Shown here: positions 8,896 to 17,713 of the stretch, one piece after another
Position numbering within the stretch: position 1 is the first letter of the stretch
Layout: each line of letters starts with the position of its first letter
Translations under genes and position numbers: made by a program
Notes under the pieces: model-generated
What the model was told of the DNA's origin: nothing
Seen by the model: only the letters and a program-made list of their open reading frames with translations
Databases searched by the model: none
Source: Bacteroidales bacterium
Lineage (GTDB): Bacteria; Bacteroidota; Bacteroidia; Bacteroidales; UBA3824
Direction: 5' to 3'
Length of the DNA: 64,000 nucleotides
Assembly (NCBI GenBank): GCA_016293845.1
Contig: JAEDDH010000002.1
Location: 124,001 to 188,000, forward strand

Positions 8896-9276
8896 CTACT
8901 TAACTTCGATAATCGAGTTGATTCCGAGGTCGTTTTCTTCTGTGGGAAGGTTGGGATCGTTGCCCCAAATATTGCCGTCGAAAATGTAACGGAATTGGTG
9001 AATACCTTTTTCGAGTTCAATTTCAGCGGTAAAATTTTTAGTTTTTTTGTCGAATTTCATTACAGTAATTTCTTTATCCCAATTGTTGAAATCGCCTGCA
9101 AGGTTTACTGTGGTGGCGTTGTTGGCGGCTTCTTGAGATATAGAAAAGAGAGTTTTAACTTTTGAAGAGCCGAAAATAGATTCTTCTTTTTTTGCTGCTG
9201 CTTTTTTTGTAGTGGTCTTAGCAGTTTTGGTGGCTGATTTTGCTTCTGCCTCGGTTGCTTTTTTTCTTATTGCCAT
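8896..9276 (-). CDS. Carbohydrate-binding-module-48 / AMPK glycogen-binding-like protein
   Basis: A 126-residue protein with a Lys/Ala-rich N-terminus (~40 residues, KATEAEAKSATKTAKT) and a single early-set domain. VNLAGDFNNWDKE followed by GIHQFRYIFDGNIWGNDP is the pattern of CBM48/AMPK-beta glycogen-binding domains, in which the Trp residues stack on glucan. The domain is not attached to an enzyme here. Small proteins of this kind are common in Bacteroidota, but their role is unclear. A TATCTTTG element at 9307-9314 supports the start at 9276. Confidence 0.85.
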   Translation of the reverse strand: MAIRKKATEAEAKSATKTAKTTTKKAAAKKEESIFGSSKVKTLFSISQEAANNATTVNLAGDFNNWDKEITVMKFDKKTKNFTAEIELEKGIHQFRYIFDGNIWGNDPNLPTEENDLGINSIIEVK

Positions 9277-9306
9277 GTTTTTAGTTTTTGGTTATTATTA
9301 ATGTTG

Positions 9307-9314
9307 CAAAGATA
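9307..9314 (-). promoter_or_regulatory. Promoter -7 element (TATCTTTG) for the CBM48-like gene
   Basis: Minus-strand TATCTTTG about 30 bases upstream of the ATG at 9276, matching TAnnTTTG. Confidence 0.5.
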
Positions 9315-9395
9315 ATACTCTTTTAGATAAACGGAATATATTTTTGTAATTTTAATATTAAGTTTCATTAAACTTTTTGATTTGGAGGATATAAA

Positions 9396-11315
9396 CTAAT
9401 TATCTTTTTTGTCCGCCACGCTATAAAGTCCGTCTTGGTTTTGTTCTATAATTCCGTCGTCTTCCATTTTGCGTATCACTTCGGAGGTGTGTTCATTGTC
9501 GTATGGCGACGAGGTTTTAATTTCTTGCAGTGGACGCGGTGCTTGCTTTATAAAATTGAAAATATAATTAAATATTTCGCCGAACTCTTCGGCTCTGGCG
9601 TAACGTTCTATTTTTGAACGGCATACATCACATTCTCCACAGTCAATATTGCTCTCTTCGCCAAAATATGAAGTTAGCTGACGGCTTCGGCAGGTTTGAT
9701 TGTTGATACAATATTTTATCACAGAATTTACCCGCTCGGTGTAATGTTCTCTTAATAGGTCGTAGGTTTCGGGAGCAATTATGATGCTTTTTTCGTGGAG
9801 TCGCTCTTCGGTGTATATTATAAATGGTGTGCGTTTTTGAGGTATGTAGCTGATAATTTTTTGCTGCGACATTTTTTTGAGCATTTCCACAATTGTGTCG
9901 GTGCTGCACTGTGCATTTTTGGCAATTTGCTCTTCGTCTATTTCAACATAATTGCTAAATAGTCCGGTGTAGCTACGTAGCAACAGTTTGATAAATGCAT
10001 CTGTTTGACGGTTGGCAACTTGATATTTATAAAGGTCTTCGCGGTTGATTACAAACATTATGCGCGAGTTTACAAAAACCTCTTCGGTTGTTTCGATGTA
10101 TCCGTTGCGTTGCAAAATCTTCAACGCGCTCATACACTGCAATATGTTGAGATTGTATTGCTCTACAAAATGTGCCAATTTAAACTCAAAAGTGCGTCCT
10201 TTTGCTGCACCGATGGGTATTTGGTAGTAGTTGCCGAGCATATTGTAAACCTGTTTGATGTATTCTTTGGGAGGAAACGACATGGTAAGATTTCGACGAA
10301 GATTTGATATGTCGCCATCGTTGTAGAGTAGCACAGCGTATGCTTTTTTTTCATCTCGTCCGCCTCGTCCTGCTTCTTGAAAATAGGCTTCGAGGCTGTC
10401 GGGGACGTCCAAATGCGTCACAAATCTTACGTCGGGCTTGTCGATACCCATTCCAAAAGCATTTGTGGAACAGATAATGCGGGTTTTGCCATCTTTCCAT
10501 TGCTGTTGACGGTAATCTTTGTAGGCTTGAGTAAGTCCGGCATGAAAATAATCTGCCGAAATACCTTTAGATTTAAGAAACTCGGCAGTTTCGCGAGTTT
10601 TTTTGCGGTTTCGCACATACACCACGCCCGTGCCCGGCTGAGCATTCACTATGCGCATAAGGTACGATTCTTTGTCCTCGACCTTGCGCACAATGTAAAT
10701 TAGGTTGCTACGGGCAAAACTCTTTTTAAAAAGATTTTTTTCTTTAAAGAGGAGTTTTTCTTGAATATCATCTGCCACTTTCGGGGTGGCTGTGGCGGTA
10801 AGGGCAAGCACAGGCACTCCTGGCAACAATTTGCGGACATCGGCAATTTTTAGATACGAAGGACGAAAATCGTAGCCCCATTGCGATATGCAGTGAGCCT
10901 CGTCGATAGCCAACATACTCACTTTTAAAGTTTTAAGTCGCTCTAAAAATAGTTCGGTGCTTAGGCGTTCGGGCGAAAGGTAGAGAAACTTGGTGCCTCC
11001 GAATGTGCACGAGTCGAATGCCGCCTGAATTTCGTGAAACGTTAAACCCGAATATACAGCCACTGCCTTGATATTTCGGCGTCGGAGATTTTCCACTTGG
11101 TCTTTCATCAAGGCAATAAGTGGCGTTACCACAATGCAAGTGCCCTCCTTGCTGAGTGCTGGCACTTGAAAAATAATGCTTTTGCCGCCGCCAGTGGGCA
11201 ATAAGCCGAGCGTGTCGCGCCCTTCGTCCGCCACCGATTTGATAATTTCTTCTTGCAGCGGACGAAAAGATGTGTAGCCCCAATACTGTTGTAGTATGTC
11301 TGTATAGATACTCAT
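9396..11315 (-). CDS. recQ: ATP-dependent DNA helicase RecQ
   Basis: 3'-5' superfamily 2 helicase for repair and recombination. Motif 0 is YTSFRPLQEEII, Walker A LLPTGGGKSIIFQ, motif II AIDEAHCISQWGYDFRP, motif III ALTATATP and motif VI QEAGRGGRDEKK. The RecQ C-terminal zinc site is visible as CINNQTCRSRQLTSYFG followed by DCGECDVC. In place of an HRDC domain the last ~65 residues look like a short winged helix (RPLQEIKTSSPYDNEHTSEV), the shorter Bacteroidota form, ~639 residues in total. The start is at 11315 or two codons upstream at 11321; the promoter element at 11321-11328 favours 11315. Divergent from the PPIase operon. Confidence 0.94.
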   Translation of the reverse strand: MSIYTDILQQYWGYTSFRPLQEEIIKSVADEGRDTLGLLPTGGGKSIIFQVPALSKEGTCIVVTPLIALMKDQVENLRRRNIKAVAVYSGLTFHEIQAAFDSCTFGGTKFLYLSPERLSTELFLERLKTLKVSMLAIDEAHCISQWGYDFRPSYLKIADVRKLLPGVPVLALTATATPKVADDIQEKLLFKEKNLFKKSFARSNLIYIVRKVEDKESYLMRIVNAQPGTGVVYVRNRKKTRETAEFLKSKGISADYFHAGLTQAYKDYRQQQWKDGKTRIICSTNAFGMGIDKPDVRFVTHLDVPDSLEAYFQEAGRGGRDEKKAYAVLLYNDGDISNLRRNLTMSFPPKEYIKQVYNMLGNYYQIPIGAAKGRTFEFKLAHFVEQYNLNILQCMSALKILQRNGYIETTEEVFVNSRIMFVINREDLYKYQVANRQTDAFIKLLLRSYTGLFSNYVEIDEEQIAKNAQCSTDTIVEMLKKMSQQKIISYIPQKRTPFIIYTEERLHEKSIIIAPETYDLLREHYTERVNSVIKYCINNQTCRSRQLTSYFGEESNIDCGECDVCRSKIERYARAEEFGEIFNYIFNFIKQAPRPLQEIKTSSPYDNEHTSEVIRKMEDDGIIEQNQDGLYSVADKKDN

Positions 11316-11320
11316 AACCA

Positions 11321-11328
11321 CAAAGGTA
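11321..11328 (-). promoter_or_regulatory. Promoter -7 element (TACCTTTG) abutting recQ
   Basis: Minus-strand TACCTTTG fits TAnnTTTG. It ends six bases before the ATG at 11315, so a transcript started from it would have almost no leader. No convincing -33 element is seen. Confidence 0.35.
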
Positions 11329-11459
11329 AAAAAAATTTCTTATTTTAAGTTAAAAAAAATGGCTGTCGATAAATATTTTTCTAATTTTGGCGAAAATTAC
11401 GGATAGTGTTTTCTGGCTGGTTTTAACAACCTCTATATTTTGATGACCTATTTATTAAA

Positions 11460-13385
11460 ATGAAAAAATTATTAATATCAATTATAACAGCAAGCTGCAT
11501 AACAACATGCGTAAAAGCTCAACAATCAGAGCCGATATTTGTAATAGACGACAAGCTTGAAGTATATGCCGATGAATTTTGGCGCGAATACAAGCAGTAT
11601 TACGATTACGAGCCCGACGATTTGTTGTCTTTGATTCAAAATTACGCAAATTATCGTTTGCATATTTACGATGCCCAACAAAGGCATTTAGATACTGCGG
11701 CTTCGGTGCGTAAGGCGCGTGATTATTATCAAAACTATTTGGTAATTAATCATATAGCCAACAATCCTAAATCTCAACAAATTATCAAACAGCTTACACG
11801 CGATTGTGGCACTCAATATCGTGTTTGGCATATTCAGGTAAATATTAATAGTAATTTGCCATCAGATACTGCCGCTGCATATTTTAAGGCTGCTAAAATA
11901 CGCACTCGATTAACTTCGGGTGCAGATTTTGCTCTTGTGGCACGTCAGCTGAGCGACGATCCATCGGCAAATTTCAACGGTGGCGACCTTGGCTACATTT
12001 CGGTTTTGGAAATGCCAGACTACCGTTTTGCCCAATATGTTAAGGCTAATGCAAACGATAGCGAATTTTCGCAACCTGTTCGCACCCAAAAAGCATATCA
12101 TATTATAAAGGTGTCGGATTCGCGTCCGGCTGTGGATTCGGTGTCGGTGTCGTGTATCGAAATCCGAAAGGCCAAACGTTGGCGTATCGATGATTCGCTT
12201 AGCAATCTTGCCAATCAAATTTGCGAAAAACTCAAAAACGGCGAAGATTTTTTTGCTCTTCAAAAAAAGTATTCGTATCAGCAAGGAAATCAAAAACTTA
12301 CATTATTTGAGGCTGTAGACCTCTACGGTTCGCAAATCAACAACCTTAAACGCGAAGGACACTTTTATGCCACTCCTGCCGACACATACGATGCGTTTCT
12401 TATTGTAAGGCTCAACAAACTTTATCCACGCCGCGATAATAGCAAAATGGACGAAACTATCAAATCGCGTTTTGTGGTGAGCAACAAGTTTAAAGAATTT
12501 ACCGATGAGTTTCTCGATAGTGTAAAAACTGTTTCTGGGTACTCAGTTTCAGGCGAATACGGACAGCTCGCAAATGCTTTAGACGAAACTATTTTTGACG
12601 GTAAGTGGATTCCTCAAGATGGATTGACTCTTATAGATGACAAACTTTTTTCTTTTGGCGGACGCAATTACTCCGTAGGCGATTTTGCCAAGTATATTTT
12701 TGACACACAAAAACCTTGTGCTGTAACGTCTAATAGCGTTTACCTTGATGGTAAAATCAAGGAAATGACCGACCATTTGGCTTTTGAAGCTGCTAAACAG
12801 ATGCTTTTGCGTCGTTATCCGATGTATAAGGTGCTTATGCACGAATATACTTATCCGCAACTTTTTGCTCTTTCCGACGAATCAAGTCTTTCGAGTTCAA
12901 AGGCAAGCAGTAGGTTAGAAGTGGAAGAATATTACCACAAACACGCTTCTGATTATCTTAGCGGCTATTTGCTTTACCTAAGAATTTTTGAACCAATGCA
13001 AGGCGCATCACCCAAAAAATTGATGAAAGAGGCTAATCAACTTGCTAATACGCCAAGTATGAAGTCTACTCCGATGTTGCAACCTGTGGTAGCCGACACT
13101 TTTCAATTGGGACAAAACCCTGTGGCAGATATAGTTATACGAGGCTTCAATTCGGGCGAATTCTCTTATCCCGACGATAAGGTAATCAAACTCAATCAAG
13201 AAAACCGAATTGTTATAGTTAAGGTGTTAGAAGAACCTCACCCAATGGAGCTTAACGTAATTTATCCGCAGGTTTATGCTGATTATCAAAATTCTATCAA
13301 AGCCAATTTTACCGATAATCTCCAAAAAAAATACTCTTTAAAAATTTCCCAAAACGCAGAAACTATTCTTAAAGAATCTTATTAA
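11460..13385 (+). CDS. Periplasmic parvulin-type peptidyl-prolyl isomerase
   Basis: A 641-residue exported folding factor. It begins with a signal peptide (MKKLLISIITASCITTCVKAQ). A rotamase domain lies at ~120-225: YRVWHIQVNI, GADFALVARQLSDDPSA and GGDLGYIS are the parvulin signatures. The following ~400 residues carry a weaker PpiC-like repeat and helical segments, with a repeated DEFL/YHKHAS-type pattern near the C-terminus. It heads a run of three related genes with gaps of 6 and 1 bases, most simply an operon for outer-membrane protein biogenesis. Substrates cannot be inferred. Confidence 0.85.
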   Translation: MKKLLISIITASCITTCVKAQQSEPIFVIDDKLEVYADEFWREYKQYYDYEPDDLLSLIQNYANYRLHIYDAQQRHLDTAASVRKARDYYQNYLVINHIANNPKSQQIIKQLTRDCGTQYRVWHIQVNINSNLPSDTAAAYFKAAKIRTRLTSGADFALVARQLSDDPSANFNGGDLGYISVLEMPDYRFAQYVKANANDSEFSQPVRTQKAYHIIKVSDSRPAVDSVSVSCIEIRKAKRWRIDDSLSNLANQICEKLKNGEDFFALQKKYSYQQGNQKLTLFEAVDLYGSQINNLKREGHFYATPADTYDAFLIVRLNKLYPRRDNSKMDETIKSRFVVSNKFKEFTDEFLDSVKTVSGYSVSGEYGQLANALDETIFDGKWIPQDGLTLIDDKLFSFGGRNYSVGDFAKYIFDTQKPCAVTSNSVYLDGKIKEMTDHLAFEAAKQMLLRRYPMYKVLMHEYTYPQLFALSDESSLSSSKASSRLEVEEYYHKHASDYLSGYLLYLRIFEPMQGASPKKLMKEANQLANTPSMKSTPMLQPVVADTFQLGQNPVADIVIRGFNSGEFSYPDDKVIKLNQENRIVIVKVLEEPHPMELNVIYPQVYADYQNSIKANFTDNLQKKYSLKISQNAETILKESY

Positions 13386-13391
13386 TATATC

Positions 13392-14270
13392 ATGAAAACA
13401 CTCAACAGAATACTAATTTTAGCAATCTTATTTAATGTACTCTTGACATCGTGCCACAACGATACTCCTATTGGTGCGCGTGTGCCTGTGGTTAAAGTTT
13501 ACGATAAATATCTGTATCAAGACGACATCGAAGCCCTCGTGCCCGAAGGTACTACTCCCCAAGATAGTGCTCTCAAAGTTAAAAACTATGTTGATGTGTG
13601 GGTGCGCAAACAATTGATGATTAAAAAAGCCGAACTGTATCTCACCGACGAACAAAAAGATGTGGAACGTCAGCTCGAAGATTATCGCGCAAGTCTATTG
13701 ATTTACAAGTATAAAGAAAAATTCTTGGCAGAAAACTTCGACACCACCGTTACCCCAAACGAAATAAAAGATTATTATCAGCAGCATCAAGACGATTTTA
13801 AACTGCAACGCAATGCTGTAATGGCATTTTTTGTTAAAACTCCTTTGGAGTCAACCGACATTACTTCGTTGAAAATGTTGCTCGATTTCCGCTCTGAAAA
13901 AGATTCTATTAGATTAATGGATTATATCCGCGACCATTCGCTTACTTATGATAATTTTGGTTCAGAATGGGTTTCGTTTTCTGAAGCCGCATCTAAAATG
14001 CCTGAAAATATCGACGAAAACGACGACCGTGTAAAAAGCCGCCGCACCATTACACAAGCCGACGACCAATTTATGTACCTTCTCAAAATCAGAGATTTTA
14101 AAGCTGCAGGAGTGCTCGAACCCTTTGAAATGGCTCAGCACCGTGTAGAAAACGTGGTGCAAAAATCAAAAATGCAGAAACGCCTCAACCAACTTGAAGA
14201 CGAACTTTACGAAAACGCTGTTGGTAATGGCAATTTAGAATATTACTACACCGATAAAACTAAAAAATAA
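13392..14270 (+). CDS. SurA-N-like periplasmic lipoprotein
   Basis: A 292-residue putative lipoprotein with lipobox LLTSC at residues ~17-21, so Cys21 is the likely lipid-modified residue. The chain resembles the helical N-terminal chaperone region of SurA-type isomerases (KNYVDVWVRKQLMIKKAELYL). The first half of a parvulin-like segment is present (TVTPNEIKDYYQQHQDDFKL), but the GGDLG rotamase signature of the flanking genes is missing. It is therefore more likely a chaperone or scaffold than an active isomerase. It sits between two genuine parvulin genes with almost no spacing. Confidence 0.75.
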   Translation: MKTLNRILILAILFNVLLTSCHNDTPIGARVPVVKVYDKYLYQDDIEALVPEGTTPQDSALKVKNYVDVWVRKQLMIKKAELYLTDEQKDVERQLEDYRASLLIYKYKEKFLAENFDTTVTPNEIKDYYQQHQDDFKLQRNAVMAFFVKTPLESTDITSLKMLLDFRSEKDSIRLMDYIRDHSLTYDNFGSEWVSFSEAASKMPENIDENDDRVKSRRTITQADDQFMYLLKIRDFKAAGVLEPFEMAQHRVENVVQKSKMQKRLNQLEDELYENAVGNGNLEYYYTDKTKK

Positions 14271-14271
14271 G

Positions 14272-15750
14272 ATGATTAAAAAGATATTATTATTTTCAGC
14301 AATATTTTCGATTTCGCTTGGTGCAATAGCTCAAGACAGCACAGCAGTGTCTGCACCCGATTCGTCGTCTACAGCCAATGTTGTTGACACCACTACCAAT
14401 ATTATTATAGCTAAGCCACAACCCAAGCAATCTACTTCGTTTAGCAATGTTATTGTGGTAGATAAGGTTATTGCCGTTGTGGGCAACAAAATTATTCTTG
14501 AATCAGAATTGCAGGAACAATATATGCAGGCTCAAGCCCGTAACGCTACTATAAGCAAAGCTTCTGTGTTTGAAGACCTTCTGTACCAAAAACTGCTTGT
14601 GGCTCAAGCCGAAATCGATAGTGTGGACGTAAAAATTACTGACAAAATGGTTGAAGACAATGTTACCGAAAAAATCAACCGTTTTATCGACGAAATGGGC
14701 GGTGTGGAAAAAATGGAAGAAAACTTTAACAAGCCTCTCGCCGAAATTAAAGAATTACTCCGCGATGTTACCCGCGACCAATTGATTGCAGGCGCCGAAC
14801 AAGACGAAATAACAAAAGATGTTAAGGTAACTCCTGCCGAGGTAAACAAATATTACAAATCGCTTTCGCAAGATTCGCTTCCGCTTATCGACCTTCAGTT
14901 TGAAATTTGCGAAATAGTTATTCACCCTGCCATTTCTAAAAAAGACCGCGATGCCGTAAAACAGCGTCTGATGGATATTAAAAAAGAGGTGCTGGCAGGC
15001 GGTTCGCTGTTTGAGACCAAGGCTGTGCTCTATAGCGAAGACCCCGGTTCGGCTGTTGACGGTGGCGAACTTGGTATGATGTCGCGTGGCGAACTTGTTC
15101 CCGAATTTGCTGCGGCTGCTTTTTCGCTCAAAAAAGATTCTATTTCGGATGTGATTGAATCAGAATTTGGTTTTCACATTATTCAAATGATCGACCGCAG
15201 AGGTGAGCGTATAAATGTGCGTCACATACTTATGAAACCAAAATTTACCCCCGAAGCTAAGGCTAAAGCTAAAGTTAAAGCCGACAGTATTTATTCTGTG
15301 TTGATGGAAAAGAAAATGACCTTTGAAGATGCAGCTAAATTGTTTTCTACCAACGACAAAACTGGCAAAAACGGTGGTGTAAAGGTTAATCCGTATTCTG
15401 GCGACACCAAGTTTACTATTGAAGCTTTGCAGCAGGCTATGCCCGCCGATTATTACTATATTCAAAATATGAAGGTAGGCGATATTTCTAAACCCCATGA
15501 TTCGTACGACGACCGTGGTAATCAGGCTTACAAGATTATTTTATTAAAATCTCGAACCGAGCCGCACATTGCCTCTATCGAAACCGACTATCAAACTATA
15601 CAAGATATGGCTCTAAAACACAAATATTCGCAAACTTTCGACAAATGGGTGAAGGAAAAAGCCAAATCTGTATATGTGAGAATCCACGACGAATACAGAG
15701 ATTACAATTTTAGATTTGCAGGTTGGCTTCATTCCGACCTCGAACGTTAA
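14272..15750 (+). CDS. surA: SurA-like peptidyl-prolyl isomerase / outer-membrane chaperone
   Basis: Periplasmic chaperone expected to escort beta-barrel proteins to the BAM complex. A signal peptide (MIKKILLFSAIFSISLGAIAQ) is followed by a low-complexity Ser/Thr linker, then a SurA N-terminal domain beginning VDKVIAVVGNKIILESELQEQ. Two parvulin repeats follow: one at ~190-290 (FEICEIVIHPAISKKD, SEDPGSAVDGGELGMMSRG) and one at ~300-400 (NVRHILMKPKF, FSTNDKTGKNGGVKVNP). This domain order and the 492-residue length match Bacteroidota SurA. The gene starts one base after the upstream stop codon. The symbol is by architecture only. Confidence 0.87.
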   Translation: MIKKILLFSAIFSISLGAIAQDSTAVSAPDSSSTANVVDTTTNIIIAKPQPKQSTSFSNVIVVDKVIAVVGNKIILESELQEQYMQAQARNATISKASVFEDLLYQKLLVAQAEIDSVDVKITDKMVEDNVTEKINRFIDEMGGVEKMEENFNKPLAEIKELLRDVTRDQLIAGAEQDEITKDVKVTPAEVNKYYKSLSQDSLPLIDLQFEICEIVIHPAISKKDRDAVKQRLMDIKKEVLAGGSLFETKAVLYSEDPGSAVDGGELGMMSRGELVPEFAAAAFSLKKDSISDVIESEFGFHIIQMIDRRGERINVRHILMKPKFTPEAKAKAKVKADSIYSVLMEKKMTFEDAAKLFSTNDKTGKNGGVKVNPYSGDTKFTIEALQQAMPADYYYIQNMKVGDISKPHDSYDDRGNQAYKIILLKSRTEPHIASIETDYQTIQDMALKHKYSQTFDKWVKEKAKSVYVRIHDEYRDYNFRFAGWLHSDLER

Positions 15751-15763
15751 TAATCCTCAAACT

Positions 15764-16729
15764 ATGACACAATACAGCAACGACGTAGAAGCCGCCGACG
15801 CTTTAAAACAAAAACACGATCAACTGATTGCCGAAATAGGTAAAGTTGTGTTTGGTCAAAAAGAGATTATAGAACAAGTGCTTACTGTGATGTTTAGCGG
15901 TGGACACTGTCTTTTGGTGGGCGTTCCCGGGTTGGCTAAAACCCTTTTGGTCAACACTATTGCCAAGGCTCTTGACCTTAAATATAAGCGTATTCAATTT
16001 ACGCCCGACCTTATGCCGTCGGATATTACGGGTAGCGAAATTCTTGATGAACAAAAGAATTTCCGCTTTATCAAAGGTCCTGTTTTTGCCAACATTATTC
16101 TTGCCGACGAGATTAACCGTACTCCGCCTAAAACGCAATCTGCTCTTTTGGAGGCTATGCAAGAACATACTGTAACAGTTTCGGGCAACAATTATGTTTT
16201 AGACGAACCTTTTTTTGTGCTTGCTACACAAAACCCTGTAGAGCAAGAAGGTACATATCCATTGCCTGAGGCGCAGTTAGACCGTTTTATGTTTAACGTT
16301 ATTCTTGATTATCCTTCGGTAGATGAGGAAATTACAATTGTAAAAAACACTACTCGCGATACCACGGTGCAAACTTCAAAAGTGGTTTCTGCCGAAGAGA
16401 TTATCTATTTTCGCAACTTGATAAAAAAAGTTGCCGTATCCGACAATGTGGTAAAATATGCCGTTACACTTGCTGCCAAAACACGTCCTCATACCCCCAC
16501 AGCGCACGAGGCTGCCAATAAATATTTAAACTGGGGAGCAGGTCCGCGAGCTTCGCAATATTTAGTTTCGGGAGCCAAAACATTTGCTATGCTTCACGGC
16601 AAATATTCTCCTGATATAGATGATGTAAAAGCTGTTGCCCTGCCAGTGCTTCGACACCGTATTATTCGCAACTACCAAGCCGAAGCCGAAGGACTCTCAG
16701 AGGATGATTTGATTAAGATGATGTTGTAA
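15764..16729 (+). CDS. MoxR-family AAA+ ATPase
   Basis: A 321-residue AAA+ ATPase of the MoxR group, which act as chaperones for metal or cofactor insertion or for membrane complexes, often beside von Willebrand-A (Bat) proteins. Walker A is GVPGLAKTLLVNT, Walker B IILADEINRTPPKTQSALLEAM, and sensor motifs are ATQNPVEQEGTYPLPEAQLDRFM. The start at 15764 (MTQYSNDVEAADALKQ) is used because the longer frame to 15716 overlaps surA. No Bat or DUF58 partner follows: a strong terminator at 16745-16786 ends the unit. Confidence 0.9.
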   Translation: MTQYSNDVEAADALKQKHDQLIAEIGKVVFGQKEIIEQVLTVMFSGGHCLLVGVPGLAKTLLVNTIAKALDLKYKRIQFTPDLMPSDITGSEILDEQKNFRFIKGPVFANIILADEINRTPPKTQSALLEAMQEHTVTVSGNNYVLDEPFFVLATQNPVEQEGTYPLPEAQLDRFMFNVILDYPSVDEEITIVKNTTRDTTVQTSKVVSAEEIIYFRNLIKKVAVSDNVVKYAVTLAAKTRPHTPTAHEAANKYLNWGAGPRASQYLVSGAKTFAMLHGKYSPDIDDVKAVALPVLRHRIIRNYQAEAEGLSEDDLIKMML

Positions 16730-16744
16730 TATTTTTTGAGTTAT

Positions 16745-16786
16745 AAAAGAAACGCCGGGCAAATATTTTTGCCCGGCGTTTCTTTT
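16745..16786 (+). terminator. Strong bidirectional intrinsic terminator
   Basis: A perfect 16-bp inverted repeat (AAAAGAAACGCCGGGC and its complement at 16771-16786) with a 10-base loop. It is GC-rich at the tip with A and T runs at the base. It lies between the convergent moxR-like and DUF2795 genes and probably serves both. Confidence 0.9.
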
Positions 16787-16798
16787 GTGGTATGGATT

Positions 16799-17020
16799 TT
16801 AGTATTCGTCCTCGTTGAAAAAGAAATCGTCTTTGCTTGGGTAATCGGGCCAAATATCTTCGATACCTTCGTAAATTTCGCCGTCATCATCGATTTCTTG
16901 TAGGTTTTCGATAAGTTCGAGCGGTGCGCCCGACCTTTGAGCGTAGTCGATAAGTTCGTCTTTGGTTGCCGGCCAGGGAGCGTCTTCCAACTTTGTGGCT
17001 AATTCAAGTGTCCAATACAT
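16799..17020 (-). CDS. Small acidic DUF2795-family protein
   Basis: A 73-residue acidic protein. PWPATKDELIDYAQRSGAP followed by NLQEIDDDGEIYEGIEDIWP and a DDFFFNEDEY tail is the nearly invariant form of the DUF2795 family in Bacteroidota. Function is unknown. It has its own TATATTTG promoter element at 17074-17081 and a terminator directly downstream, so it looks monocistronic. Confidence 0.9.
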   Translation of the reverse strand: MYWTLELATKLEDAPWPATKDELIDYAQRSGAPLELIENLQEIDDDGEIYEGIEDIWPDYPSKDDFFFNEDEY

Positions 17021-17073
17021 AGTGTTTTATTTTAGTTTTTTATGTTATAACTGCCGTTTTTCAAAAAAAGTTG

Positions 17074-17081
17074 CAAATATA
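17074..17081 (-). promoter_or_regulatory. Promoter -7 element (TATATTTG) for DUF2795 gene
   Basis: Minus-strand TATATTTG ~55 bases upstream of the ATG at 17020, matching TAnnTTTG. Confidence 0.5.
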
Positions 17082-17133
17082 TACAATTATTAATATGTGA
17101 AACAAAAATTTGTAATTTTTTTTGCACTATGCA

Positions 17134-17634
17134 TCACGGGCAGTTTTCGCATTCCGAATCGTGGATTACATTTTCTTCGGTGGTGGTGATAATATGCAAA
17201 CGACTATCTATCAGGTTGTTGACCGATTTTTGAACTTTGTCTAACTGAGAGCGAGTGCTTTTTAATCCGTTTTCAAGTTGGTTTTTCACCTCTTCGATGT
17301 TGGCTTTTTCGCTGTTGATTTGGTCGAGCATGGTTTGGAGTTCTACCATAGAGCCGATGGTTTGCGCCAGACGAAGGTTCATATCTTGAAGGCGTTTTTC
17401 AAGGTTGGCATTTTCTACTGTTTGGGTGTAGTAGTTTTGCTGCGATGTTTGCAGTTTGCGTTCGTATTCGGCACGTTCGCGGTTAAACTTTATGCTGTTG
17501 TAGATCCAAAGTGTGCCGAAAAGCAGCATAAGTATGGCGGCGGCAAACACGCCAACTGTGAGCCACGATTTGGCACGTTTAGAAAAGTGGCGCAAAAAAT
17601 ATTCTGTTCGGTCGGCTATGGCAGTAAATCTCAT
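17134..17634 (-). CDS. Single-pass membrane protein with periplasmic coiled coil
   Basis: A 166-residue protein of unknown function. A short basic cytoplasmic segment (RTEYFLRHFSKRAKSW) is followed by one transmembrane helix at ~24-45 (LTVGVFAAAILMLLFGTLWI). A long heptad-rich coiled coil spans ~50-150. The tail HDSECENCP has two cysteines three residues apart. The shape recalls cell-envelope scaffold proteins, but I recognise no family. Confidence 0.7.
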   Translation of the reverse strand: MRFTAIADRTEYFLRHFSKRAKSWLTVGVFAAAILMLLFGTLWIYNSIKFNRERAEYERKLQTSQQNYYTQTVENANLEKRLQDMNLRLAQTIGSMVELQTMLDQINSEKANIEEVKNQLENGLKSTRSQLDKVQKSVNNLIDSRLHIITTTEENVIHDSECENCP

Positions 17635-17713
17635 AGTTATTATTTTTTTAAAAGCTTGGTTACTATCGCAAAGTTCCGAAAAAAAGATTGAATGTCAAAA
17701 AAAATTTTATTGT

